This document shows positions 15,670 through 23,194 of a stretch of 64,000 nt of DNA, piece by piece; the stretch's first letter is position 1, and each line of letters begins with the position of its first letter. The notes under the pieces were generated by a model. The model saw nothing but the letters and a program-made list of their open reading frames with translations. It searched no databases and was not told where the DNA came from. The translations under genes were made by a program, and so were the position numbers. The stretch comes from Rhodococcus sp. OK302 (GTDB lineage Bacteria; Actinomycetota; Actinomycetes; Mycobacteriales; Mycobacteriaceae): contig NZ_NPJZ01000001.1 in NCBI RefSeq assembly GCF_002245895.1, positions 558,001-622,000 of the forward strand, written 5' to 3'.

Positions 15670-17325
15670 TTAGGAAGCAGTGCCGCCGCGCTTACGACGA
15701 ATGACCACTGCTCCGGCTGCAGCAGCCACGCCCACAACTCCGACGCCGGCCAGAACCAGCGGCACACTTACGCCACCGCTACTCGAGGAATCACCGAGCG
15801 CAAGGTCGACCGGAGGCAGTCCACCCGCGAGCGCCTGGTCTCCCTCAGCATCGGTGACGTAGTAGTCGACGACGTCGAACGCACCCTTGTTGTTGTAGTA
15901 ACCGACCAATTTCACACCGGTCTTGTCGACCACGGCCGTGGTGTCGTCGACCTTCGTGACACCCGAACCATCAGTCGTCTTGTCACCGATGATGACGTCG
16001 CCACCGATGCCGGTTCCGTTCTCGATATCCTTGTCGGACTTCGCTTTCAGATCTTCGAGTGCCTTCTTCGCCGCATCAGACTCGCCCTGCGCCGCAGTTG
16101 CCGCGGCCTGAGCCGCCTTGGCTGCTGCTGCCGCCGCGTCGGCAGCAGCTTTAGCTTTGTCTGCCTCGATGTAAAGATCCTGCGCCTTTTGGCTCGCGGC
16201 CGCGGCAGCTGCTGCCTTCTCCGCTGCCAACTTGGCCTTGGCATCGGCGTCAGCTCGCTTATCTGTCGCAGACTCCCCCGCCGCGTCGGCGTCAGCTTGC
16301 GCCTTTTCTGCGGCAGCCTTGGCATCCTCAGCTGCCTGCTTGGCTGCGACGGAAGCTGCTTCCGCGTCGTCCGCTGCCTTCCGTGCGTCCGCAGCGACCT
16401 TTAGTTCATCCGCCGCGTCCGACTCAGCGGTTTTAGCCGCGGCTTCGGCGTCGGCAGCTGCCTTCTGGGTTTCCTTGGCGGCGACGGCGAGCTTCTTGGA
16501 ACTCAATGCAGCCCAAGCTGCTTCGGCCTTAGCAGCTGCAGCCTTGGCGAAATCTCTTTTCTTCCAAGCCTCTTCAGCTTCCTTGTTCTTATCCTCGACC
16601 AGCTTCGCGTTGACATCCACGGCAGCCTTTGCCTCGTCAGCCTTACCCTGCAGTGCGATTGCCTCTGCCCGGGCCTTCTCGGCTTCCGCGATCTTGGTTC
16701 CATCGCCGGCCTTCGCAGCCTCTTCGAGCTTCGCTGCATTGGCTGCAGCTTCGTCGGCCTTCGTCTGTGCCGCCTCCGCAGCCTGCTTAGCCTCCACAGC
16801 AGAACTTGCCGCCGACTTGGCAGCGTCTTCCGCCGCCTTGGCGGCCTGCTCGGCCGTTACGGCCTGCTCCTTGGCCTGAGTCGACTCCACCGCGGCCTTG
16901 GTTGCCTCGACGCTTGCCTGCGTCATCGCATCAGTCGCCTTCTCTGACGTGTCAGTCGCGGCCGTTGAGCCCTCGCCTGCCTTCGCCGCCTCGTCGGCGG
17001 CCACCTTGGCTGCATCTGCGGCGGCTTTGGCCTTAGCTTCCGCCTCCGCAATAGCTGCTGCGTCCTTGTCGCCGGCTTCTGCGACCGGTGCACCGTCAGC
17101 AGCCTTGGGGGTCACTGTCTCGGTATCTGCCGGTGTCGTTCCGGTTCCCGCATCGGCGCCGGGCACCGTTTCACTGTCGCAGGGCGTCTCCGCGCTCGGT
17201 GTGCAGGTGGCATCTGGCTCCGCCAACGCTATGCCCGAACCACCTACCGCCAATCCGAGTGCGAGAACGGCTCCGACGGCCGCGGCGCGGACCCTCCGAG
17301 AATTGGCAATGGACTTCTCCGACAT
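15670..17325 (-). CDS. Ala-rich coiled-coil surface protein with C-terminal anchor
   Basis: This is a 551-residue exported protein. It starts with a signal peptide (cleavage likely after GIALAEP), then a Thr/Pro/Glu linker, then about 330 residues of Ala/Lys/Glu heptad-like repeats (AAKAAEDAAK, AEKAQADADA and similar) expected to form a long coiled coil. A small globular region (VGYYNNKGAFDVVDYYVTD) precedes a Gly/Ser linker, one membrane helix and the tail RRKRGG. This layout resembles sortase substrates but no LPxTG or LAxTG is present. The start ATG 17325 has GAAAGG eight bases upstream. Confidence 0.75.
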   Translation of the reverse strand: MSEKSIANSRRVRAAAVGAVLALGLAVGGSGIALAEPDATCTPSAETPCDSETVPGADAGTGTTPADTETVTPKAADGAPVAEAGDKDAAAIAEAEAKAKAAADAAKVAADEAAKAGEGSTAATDTSEKATDAMTQASVEATKAAVESTQAKEQAVTAEQAAKAAEDAAKSAASSAVEAKQAAEAAQTKADEAAANAAKLEEAAKAGDGTKIAEAEKARAEAIALQGKADEAKAAVDVNAKLVEDKNKEAEEAWKKRDFAKAAAAKAEAAWAALSSKKLAVAAKETQKAAADAEAAAKTAESDAADELKVAADARKAADDAEAASVAAKQAAEDAKAAAEKAQADADAAGESATDKRADADAKAKLAAEKAAAAAAASQKAQDLYIEADKAKAAADAAAAAAKAAQAAATAAQGESDAAKKALEDLKAKSDKDIENGTGIGGDVIIGDKTTDGSGVTKVDDTTAVVDKTGVKLVGYYNNKGAFDVVDYYVTDAEGDQALAGGLPPVDLALGDSSSSGGVSVPLVLAGVGVVGVAAAAGAVVIRRKRGGTAS

Positions 17326-17457
17326 TCGCACAACCTTTCAGCCTTCTTTACGAAGACGGCATTTCCGGCATGGACAACCTTTACTTCGCCAGGAAACACA
17401 AAAGCGTTACGACCGGTTGGTCCGATAATGTTCAGGGAGGGCTCGACCGCTGCCGGA

Positions 17458-18030
17458 TCAGGATCGGGGAATGCGTCCCATCAGGTAAAACTCCGGATTC
17501 GGCAGCATTCCGGAGAAGCTGGCCATCCTGTTGCTCAGACCGAAGAAGGCAGTGACAGCGGCAATATCCCAGGCATCCTCGTCATTGAAGCCGTGCTCAC
17601 GCAGTGCATCGAAATCAGAGTCGGCGATCTCATGCGAAGCGGAGTTGACCTTGGTAGCGAAGTCGAGCATCGCACGTTGACGGTCCGAAATATCGGCAGT
17701 TCGATAATTGACCGCAACTTGATCGGCAACGAGCGGCTTCTTCTCGTAGATCCGCAGGATCGCACCATGCGCCACAACGCAGTACGTACATTTGTTGGCC
17801 GCCGAGATCGCGGTGACGATCATTTCGCGGTCGCCCTTGGTGAGAGCTGAATCTTCCTTGAGCATGATCGCGTCGTGATAGGCGAAGAACGCTCGGAACT
17901 CCGCCGGACGACGCGCGAACATCAGGAAGACATTGGGAACAAAACCTGACTTTTCTTGGATTTCAAGAATTTTCGTCGAGATGTCCTCGGGAAGGTCCGT
18001 CAGTTCGGCTTGCGGAAAACGGTCGGTCAC
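17458..18030 (-). CDS. carboxymuconolactone decarboxylase/AhpD-like peroxidase-related protein
   Basis: This 190-aa AhpD-fold protein has the redox motif C81-T-Y-C84 followed by His88 (CTYCVVAHG), typical of peroxidase-related CMD-domain proteins. Such enzymes reduce peroxides through the Cys pair, with a partner reductant. The C-terminal block WDIAAVTAFFGLSNRMAS is typical for the subgroup. It is divergent from an NADPH-FMN reductase gene, with about 130 bp between them containing AT-rich sequence. A combined role in oxidative stress defence is plausible but not proven. Confidence 0.82.
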   Translation of the reverse strand: MTDRFPQAELTDLPEDISTKILEIQEKSGFVPNVFLMFARRPAEFRAFFAYHDAIMLKEDSALTKGDREMIVTAISAANKCTYCVVAHGAILRIYEKKPLVADQVAVNYRTADISDRQRAMLDFATKVNSASHEIADSDFDALREHGFNDEDAWDIAAVTAFFGLSNRMASFSGMLPNPEFYLMGRIPRS

Positions 18031-18159
18031 AGTGCCTCCAGAGCATCAGCCAATGATCAAATTAAGATAATGACGATTAACTGAGTTGTCCAGAGGCGCA
18101 CAATCAACATTCCCGCCGCGCCATTCGTTCAGCACCCTGATTGTGCGAACATCGACTTT

Positions 18160-18675
18160 GTGAACATTCTGCTCATCTCAGGGAGCACCAGAGCAAACTC
18201 GACCAACGCCGCTGCACTCGCGTCAATCGCCGAATCAGCTCCGCCGAGTGCGACCACAACCACGTATCGCGGGTTGTCGCGTCTGCCTGCGTTCAATCCC
18301 GACGACGACCAGGATCCACTTCACGATGAAGTACGCGCCCTGCGACAGGCCATACGGGACGCCGACGCCGTGCTGTTCTGCACACCCGAGTACGCAGGAA
18401 CTTTGCCGGGCAGTTTCAAGAACCTGCTGGACTGGACCGTCGGCGGAACCGAGATGAACGATAAACCGGCGGCGTGGATCAACGTCGCCGCACAAGGTCG
18501 CGGACAAGGCGCGGTGAGCACCCTTGAAACCGTATTGGGCTACGTCGACGCGCGATTGATCCGGCCCGCCTGCGTTGCGGTACCTGTCGGACGAGATGCC
18601 GTCGACGGAGACGGAGCAATTCGGAACAAGGAAGTGTCGCGGTCATTGGCGCAGGTCTGGAATCTGCTGGGCTGA
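18160..18675 (+). CDS. NAD(P)H-dependent FMN reductase
   Basis: This is a 171-aa flavodoxin-like reductase. It opens with NILLISGSTRANSTNAA (FMN phosphate loop) and has the conserved CTPEYAGTLPGSFKNLLDW block that defines NADPH-dependent FMN reductases. The start is GTG 18160. It probably reduces free flavin or quinones in the cytosol. A truncated dienelactone hydrolase remnant begins about 30 bp after its stop on the opposite strand. Confidence 0.87.
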   Translation: MNILLISGSTRANSTNAAALASIAESAPPSATTTTYRGLSRLPAFNPDDDQDPLHDEVRALRQAIRDADAVLFCTPEYAGTLPGSFKNLLDWTVGGTEMNDKPAAWINVAAQGRGQGAVSTLETVLGYVDARLIRPACVAVPVGRDAVDGDGAIRNKEVSRSLAQVWNLLG

Positions 18676-18705
18676 CATATTTCGAACGTCGAGTACGCAC
18701 CACTC

Positions 18706-18868
18706 GCCGCTTGGCCTGCCGATGCATCACGTCGTCGAGTCCGAAGGCCTCATGGATCATGACCACTCCCGGCCACGGACCGGGACCCGCCGGTACCTCC
18801 AAGATTCCGCGTAGCGGCTGCGAACCGCCGACAACGGCAGAGCGCCCGGTCAGATCGATGTCCACCAT
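18706..18868 (-). pseudogene. 5' remnant of a dienelactone hydrolase gene
   Basis: From the ATG at 18868 about 54 codons match the start of the dienelactone hydrolase family (GILEVPAGPGPWPGVVMIHE, then AFGLDDVMHRQAKR). After that the similarity stops. The open frame continues meaninglessly through the FMN reductase gene on the other strand. The catalytic Cys-Asp-His region is absent, so the gene has been truncated by deletion. Confidence 0.7.
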
Positions 18869-19095
18869 CGGCAGATAGTAGGCCGAACAGGCGATTCACT
18901 ACCCGAACCTACGACGTTTACCGGACCGAAATGACACCAATTGCCCAACCGGACGTCCCGAAAATGATCAATTTATGCCTTCTGAAGTGCCTTTTTGCAC
19001 GCCACGATGCGCAGACTTGCGCGGCATGCAAAGATGGAGGTATCGAGATCGGGACTTCGATGTGAAACCCGGATCGTTTTGTAGGGAGTATTTGT

Positions 19096-19299
19096 ATGGC
19101 ACAGGGCATCGTGAAGTGGTTCAACGGCGAAAAGGGCTTTGGTTTCATCGCTCCCGACGACGGAACACCGGACGTGTTCGTTCACTACTCTGAGATCTCG
19201 GGCAACGGCTACAAGTCGCTCGACGAGAACCAGCGTGTGGAGTTCGAGGTTGGCCAGGGCCAGAAGGGCCCCCAGGCTACCAATGTGCGCGCTGTCTAG
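19096..19299 (+). CDS. cspA: cold-shock protein CspA family
   Basis: This is a 67-residue single cold-shock domain with both RNA-binding motifs, GFGFI (RNP1) and VFVHY (RNP2). It is a single-strand nucleic acid chaperone. The ATG is preceded by GTAGGGAG. The gap from 18869 to 19095 contains no gene, so the transcript may have a long leader of the kind usual for cold-shock genes. A hairpin terminator follows at 19315. Confidence 0.95.
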   Translation: MAQGIVKWFNGEKGFGFIAPDDGTPDVFVHYSEISGNGYKSLDENQRVEFEVGQGQKGPQATNVRAV

Positions 19300-19314
19300 T
19301 CAGTGACACAGAAA

Positions 19315-19348
19315 GAGGGTCGCATCCGCAAGGGTGCGGCCCTCTTTT
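19315..19348 (+). terminator. terminator of the cold-shock gene
   Basis: GAGGGTCGCATCC pairs with GGTGCGGCCCTC across a short loop, with one G-T wobble, and is followed by TTTTGT. It lies 16 bp after the stop codon. Confidence 0.8.
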
Positions 19349-19383
19349 GTATCTGGCCCTCTTTGCATCCTCCGGCCTGACGG

Positions 19384-20130
19384 CTACTGATCCTCGGATT
19401 GAGCCTTGATCACCGCTGACACCGTCGCCTCGATATTCGATTCCGCTGCGGCTTTGTCGACGCCAAGGTCGGCGAGAACACCGGAACCGTCTTCCAGCTC
19501 GAGCAATGCGAGCAGGATATGTTCGGTGCCGATGTAGTTGTGCCCCAATCTGAGGGCCTCGCGGAAGGTCAGTTCGAGTGCCTTCTTGGATTGAGCGTCA
19601 AAGGGAATGAGCTGGGGCAGCTCATCCGCTCCCCCTGCTGCCAATCCGCTGGTGACGGCGTCACGCACCGCCTCGAGGCCTATCCCCTGCGCAACAATCG
19701 CCTGGGCCGCCAACGCCTCGGGTTCCGTCAGGAGTCCGAGAATCAGATGCGCCGGATGGATCTCCGCGCTACCGGTTGCCCGGGCTTCATTCTGCGCAGC
19801 CATCACCACATTCTTGGCGCGAACCGTAAATCGACTGAATCCGTCGTTGGGGTCCATCAGCTTGCCTTCGCCGGGCGCTTTCGGCACAAAGCGCTTCTGC
19901 GCGGCTTGCTTGGAGACGCCCATGCTCCGCCCGATGTCGGTCCACGACGCTCCCGATCGTCGTGCTTGGTCCACGAAGTGCCCGATGAGGTGATCGGCGA
20001 CTTCACCGAGATGATCTGCTGCAACCACCGCGTCGGACAATTGGTCCAACGCGTTGGTGTGGACCTTCTTGATCGCGTCGATGAGGTCGTCGAGTCGGAC
20101 TTTGTTTGTCATTTCTACCGGCTTGTCCAT
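19384..20130 (-). CDS. clpC2: ClpC2-like protein: HTH plus Clp N-terminal repeats
   Basis: This is a 248-aa protein with no ATPase domain. Residues about 55-82 form a helix-turn-helix (GASWTDIGRSMGVSKQAAQKR). Residues about 100-240 carry two Clp_N repeats (IHPAHLILGLLTEPE and YIGTEHILLALLELEDG). This architecture is that of mycobacterial ClpC2 (Rv2667 type), which shares the substrate/cyclomarin-binding fold of ClpC1. The HTH and the palindromes flanking its promoter suggest autoregulation. ATG 20130 would give a leaderless mRNA; MTNKVRL at 20112 is an alternative start. Confidence 0.8.
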   Translation of the reverse strand: MDKPVEMTNKVRLDDLIDAIKKVHTNALDQLSDAVVAADHLGEVADHLIGHFVDQARRSGASWTDIGRSMGVSKQAAQKRFVPKAPGEGKLMDPNDGFSRFTVRAKNVVMAAQNEARATGSAEIHPAHLILGLLTEPEALAAQAIVAQGIGLEAVRDAVTSGLAAGGADELPQLIPFDAQSKKALELTFREALRLGHNYIGTEHILLALLELEDGSGVLADLGVDKAAAESNIEATVSAVIKAQSEDQ

Positions 20131-20131
20131 G

Positions 20132-20179
20132 CGTCAACCATAGGTTGACGATCCCGAGATCGTCAACCCCGGGTTGACG
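20132..20179 (-). promoter_or_regulatory. clpC2 promoter embedded in two palindromic operators
   Basis: Two 19-bp palindromes are present: CGTCAACCATAGGTTGACG (20132-20150) and CGTCAACCCCGGGTTGACG (20161-20179), centres 29 bp apart. A further inverted repeat pairs GTTGACGATC with GATCGTCAAC between them. On the reverse strand a -35 TTGACG (20166-20161) and -10 TATGGT (20142-20137) lie 18 bp apart within these repeats. The -10 ends 6 bp before ATG 20130, fitting a leaderless start. Confidence 0.75.
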
Positions 20180-20184
20180 TCACT

Positions 20185-20823
20185 TCAGTTGGCCCCGAGT
20201 ACCTGACCGGACCACTCGACCAAGGGTGTCAGCGCGCGCCAGGACTTCTGAACCTCTTTGAGTGTCCGCGGGCTGTCCAACCACGACGGACTAGGGAAAC
20301 TACGGCTCGCGGTCAAGGACTTGTGCCGGAGCAGTTCAATCCTCGGGTGGTCGACGGTGTAACCCCGTGGCGCAGTCTTGAGGGTGTCGCCGCCGACGGT
20401 GAAGCCGGCCTTCTGCACGTCCGCGAGGATCTTCTCGAGTTCCGGGCCACGAACGTCGTCGTCGACGGCGGCGCGATAACGCGCAATCGTTTCCGACGTA
20501 CTGCCGTAGAACCCGCCGGCCACCATCAATCCTGCGGGGTCGATCTGCACGTAGTAACCGCAACTCTGGGCGAGACCCACAAAGGCACCCTGGTGCGTCT
20601 TGTACGGAATCTTGTCCTTCGAGAATCGCACGTCGCGATACGGACGGAAGAGCTTGGCGGTTCCGAACTCGTCTTCGAGTTCCGCGACCAGCGCTGTCAT
20701 GGGACGACGAACCATCTCGTCGTACGTATCTTTGTGCGCGGCCCACCAGGCCTTGCTGTTGTCAGCCTCGAGATCCTCGTAGAAGTCGAGTGCGGCAACG
20801 GGTATCCCGGTGAATGCGACCAT
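20185..20823 (-). CDS. DUF2461/TIGR02453 family protein
   Basis: This 212-aa protein is recognised by FYEDLEADNSKAWWAAHK near the N-terminus, FRPYRDVRFSKDKIPYKTH, and a YVQIDPAGLMVAGGFY core, the signature of the DUF2461 family. Its function is unknown, although homologues occur across bacteria and fungi. It lies directly upstream of, and on the same strand as, the clpC2-like gene, whose promoter sits in the short gap between them. Confidence 0.85.
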   Translation of the reverse strand: MVAFTGIPVAALDFYEDLEADNSKAWWAAHKDTYDEMVRRPMTALVAELEDEFGTAKLFRPYRDVRFSKDKIPYKTHQGAFVGLAQSCGYYVQIDPAGLMVAGGFYGSTSETIARYRAAVDDDVRGPELEKILADVQKAGFTVGGDTLKTAPRGYTVDHPRIELLRHKSLTASRSFPSPSWLDSPRTLKEVQKSWRALTPLVEWSGQVLGAN

Positions 20824-20869
20824 GAGACAAGCCTAGCGGGCACCGGCGCCAGGCTTGCCTCATCGACAA

Positions 20870-21685
20870 TCACGTGGAGGTCCGCGAACGCCCATTGTGA
20901 AACGCTTGCACGGCATCGCGGTGGTCTGCTGTCAGGAGTCCGATCACCTGTGAACGTAGTTCCAACTCGAGGTGCTCACGGAAACCGCTCCAACCGAGAC
21001 TGGAGTTGAGCAGTTCCTTGCACATCGCAATACCCAGTGGCGGCCGACTGCCCATTTCTTCCGCCAACTCCAGAGCGCTCTGCAACGGATCCTCGGCCAG
21101 GGTTCCGGTGAAACCCCACTCCTGAGCCGTCGCCGCATCGAGGGCACCTCCTCGATAGAACAATTCTGCGGCCCGCCCATGTCCGATCAATCTGGGCAAT
21201 ATCCATGACAACCCGAGGTCTCCGGGACTCATACCGATCTTGACGAACATCGCGCTGAAAAGAGCGTCCGAGGAACAGATTCGAATGTCGGACGCCGCAG
21301 CAAAAGCGAACCCTGCTCCCACCGCGTTGCCGCGGACAGCCGCAATCACCGGTTGGCGAATCTCCCGCATCGCGATGACGACGGACGTGGCCGTCCGCAT
21401 ATCCTGATAGACGGCTTGGACTGGATCACCATCCACACCGGCGCCAGGAGTGGAATCGAGATCCATTCCTGCACAGAATGATCGACCACTTCCAGTCAGT
21501 ACCACCACTCGGGTAGACGAGTCACCGCCGATACGTCGAAGTGACCGCTCGAGATCGAACGATACTTGGGCAGTTAAAGCGTTGAGCCGATCTGGGCGCA
21601 TCAGAGTCACCACCGCCGTGGCGGCGTGCACGGTGACTGCGACATTGCCGTAGATGAACTCTCTATCGACTGCTGAGCTGTTCAT
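20870..21685 (-). CDS. enoyl-CoA hydratase/isomerase family protein
   Basis: This is a 271-aa crotonase-fold protein with oxyanion-hole segments (SGRSFCAGMDL and VRGNAVGAGFAF). The two Glu of classical hydratases are not at their usual places: the GGGCE position reads GAGFA and the second position lacks Glu. An Asp in SPGDLGLSW is conserved in isomerase-like relatives, so isomerase or other chemistry is possible. It is the last gene of the eight-gene CoA operon, and its start overlaps the end of the upstream AMP-ligase gene by 23 bp. Confidence 0.82.
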   Translation of the reverse strand: MNSSAVDREFIYGNVAVTVHAATAVVTLMRPDRLNALTAQVSFDLERSLRRIGGDSSTRVVVLTGSGRSFCAGMDLDSTPGAGVDGDPVQAVYQDMRTATSVVIAMREIRQPVIAAVRGNAVGAGFAFAAASDIRICSSDALFSAMFVKIGMSPGDLGLSWILPRLIGHGRAAELFYRGGALDAATAQEWGFTGTLAEDPLQSALELAEEMGSRPPLGIAMCKELLNSSLGWSGFREHLELELRSQVIGLLTADHRDAVQAFHNGRSRTST

Positions 21686-23162
21686 TCCAGTACGGCTCCT
21701 TCAGCTTTCGTTTGAACAACTTACCGGTGTCTTCTCGCGGGAGTTTGTCCTCGAACACGATAACCTTCGGAACTTTGTAACCGGCCAGATGCGCACGAAC
21801 AAAATCCTTGACGTCCTCGACGCTGAGGGATGCGCCGGGAGAGAGCTCGATGTGAGCCGCAATCGCCTCCCCGAACTCTTCATCCGGAATTCCGAATACT
21901 GCTGCATCAGCGATACTCTCGTGCCCGACCAAGCACCCTTCGATCTCTGCCGGATAGATGTTCACACCACCGGAATTGATGAGGTCGTTTCTACGATCGT
22001 TGAGGAACAGATAGCCGTCGTCATCTATGTAGCCGATATCGCCGACAGTAATGAGCCCGTCATGCTCCATCTCTCGTCGCTTGGCGTCGTTTCCGATGTA
22101 GGTGAACTCCGGCCACGACGAGAACGGCTTGATATAGATATCGCCCGATTCTCCAGTCGGAAGTTCCTGCAGAGAAACAGGATCCAGAATCTTGACGACG
22201 GTGTCCGCGATCGGATGCCCCACCGTTCCTGGATGCTCCAGCCACTGCTCACTGTTGCATATCACTGCCCCACCGGTTTCCGATCCTCCGTAGAACTCCG
22301 AGATGATCGGACCGAACCAATCGATCATTTCTCGCTTGACGGTTACCGGACACGGTGCGGCAGCATGCACTACCGACGCGAGCGACGAAATGTCGTACTT
22401 GCCGCGGATATCCGCGGGCAATTTCAGCAACCTCACAAACATCGTCGGAACCATCTGCGTATGTTGGATCTTTTGATCCTGCACGAGGCGTAGGAACTCT
22501 TCGGGATCAAAGCGCGGCATGATCTCGAGATTCATACCGAGAGCTATCGCAAAGACCGCGTGGGCATTTGGCGCCGTGTGATACAACGGTGCCGGTATCA
22601 GCGTCGACATCGACGGATTAGCTGCAAGCATTGTCATCATGACTGCCGCTACCTGACCGGCTTGCCCCGTTGTCATCGGCTGCCGCAGAATACCTTTCGG
22701 CTTTCCCGTGGTACCCGACGTGTAGATCACACCCAACGGGGGATCCAGAACTTGCGCACCGATCGGCTCGCTCGTCGCTATCAAGGATTCGAAATCCGGA
22801 TACTTCCCACCCGTACTGCCGCCCACTTCCACAACAGTCATCCCCGGTGGAAGAACAGCCTCGACTACCGACACCAAATCACTGTCGACGATGACAAGCT
22901 TGCTGCCACTGTCTGTGAGCAGATGAGCTAGGTCGTCGCCCGTCCAATGCGAGTTCACCGGGACGGGAATCGCACCGATTCCACTGCCCGCCAAGCTTGC
23001 TTCGAGGAACTCGATCGAATTCCGCATCACTATCGCGTATCGATCACCGTGCCCGATTCCGAGTGCGCTCAACGCCGACGCCAATCGCGCAGCTCGTCCT
23101 CTGATTGCGCTATGCGTCCGTACTGCGGCACCGCAACGCACCGCTGGTTCTGCGCTGGTCAT
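21663..23162 (-). CDS. acyl-CoA synthetase (AMP-forming)
   Basis: This is a 499-aa ANL-family ligase that activates a carboxylate to its CoA thioester. It has the P-loop YTSGTTGKPKG, the motif YGGSETGG, GDIGYIDDDGYLFLNDR and the C-terminal catalytic Lys region (LPREDTGKLFKRKL). ATG 23162 is preceded by GGAAGG. The N-terminus is shorter than in many FadD proteins, beginning directly at the RGRAARLASAL helix. It is the seventh gene of the operon and the second of two ligases in it, which may act on different substrates. Confidence 0.88.
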   Translation of the reverse strand: MTSAEPAVRCGAAVRTHSAIRGRAARLASALSALGIGHGDRYAIVMRNSIEFLEASLAGSGIGAIPVPVNSHWTGDDLAHLLTDSGSKLVIVDSDLVSVVEAVLPPGMTVVEVGGSTGGKYPDFESLIATSEPIGAQVLDPPLGVIYTSGTTGKPKGILRQPMTTGQAGQVAAVMMTMLAANPSMSTLIPAPLYHTAPNAHAVFAIALGMNLEIMPRFDPEEFLRLVQDQKIQHTQMVPTMFVRLLKLPADIRGKYDISSLASVVHAAAPCPVTVKREMIDWFGPIISEFYGGSETGGAVICNSEQWLEHPGTVGHPIADTVVKILDPVSLQELPTGESGDIYIKPFSSWPEFTYIGNDAKRREMEHDGLITVGDIGYIDDDGYLFLNDRRNDLINSGGVNIYPAEIEGCLVGHESIADAAVFGIPDEEFGEAIAAHIELSPGASLSVEDVKDFVRAHLAGYKVPKVIVFEDKLPREDTGKLFKRKLKEPYWNEQLSSR

Positions 23163-23194
23163 GTTTCGCCTTCCCTGGAGCGTCGAGAAACTGG

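Noticed and set aside
16232..16879. Long Ala/Ser-rich frame on the plus strand
   Set aside because: It is the mirror of the Ala-rich coiled-coil gene on the other strand; GC-rich repeats keep several frames open.
18876..19095. Small gene in the leader of the cold-shock gene
   Set aside because: Short frames there lack ribosome binding sites and overlap the expected long leader.
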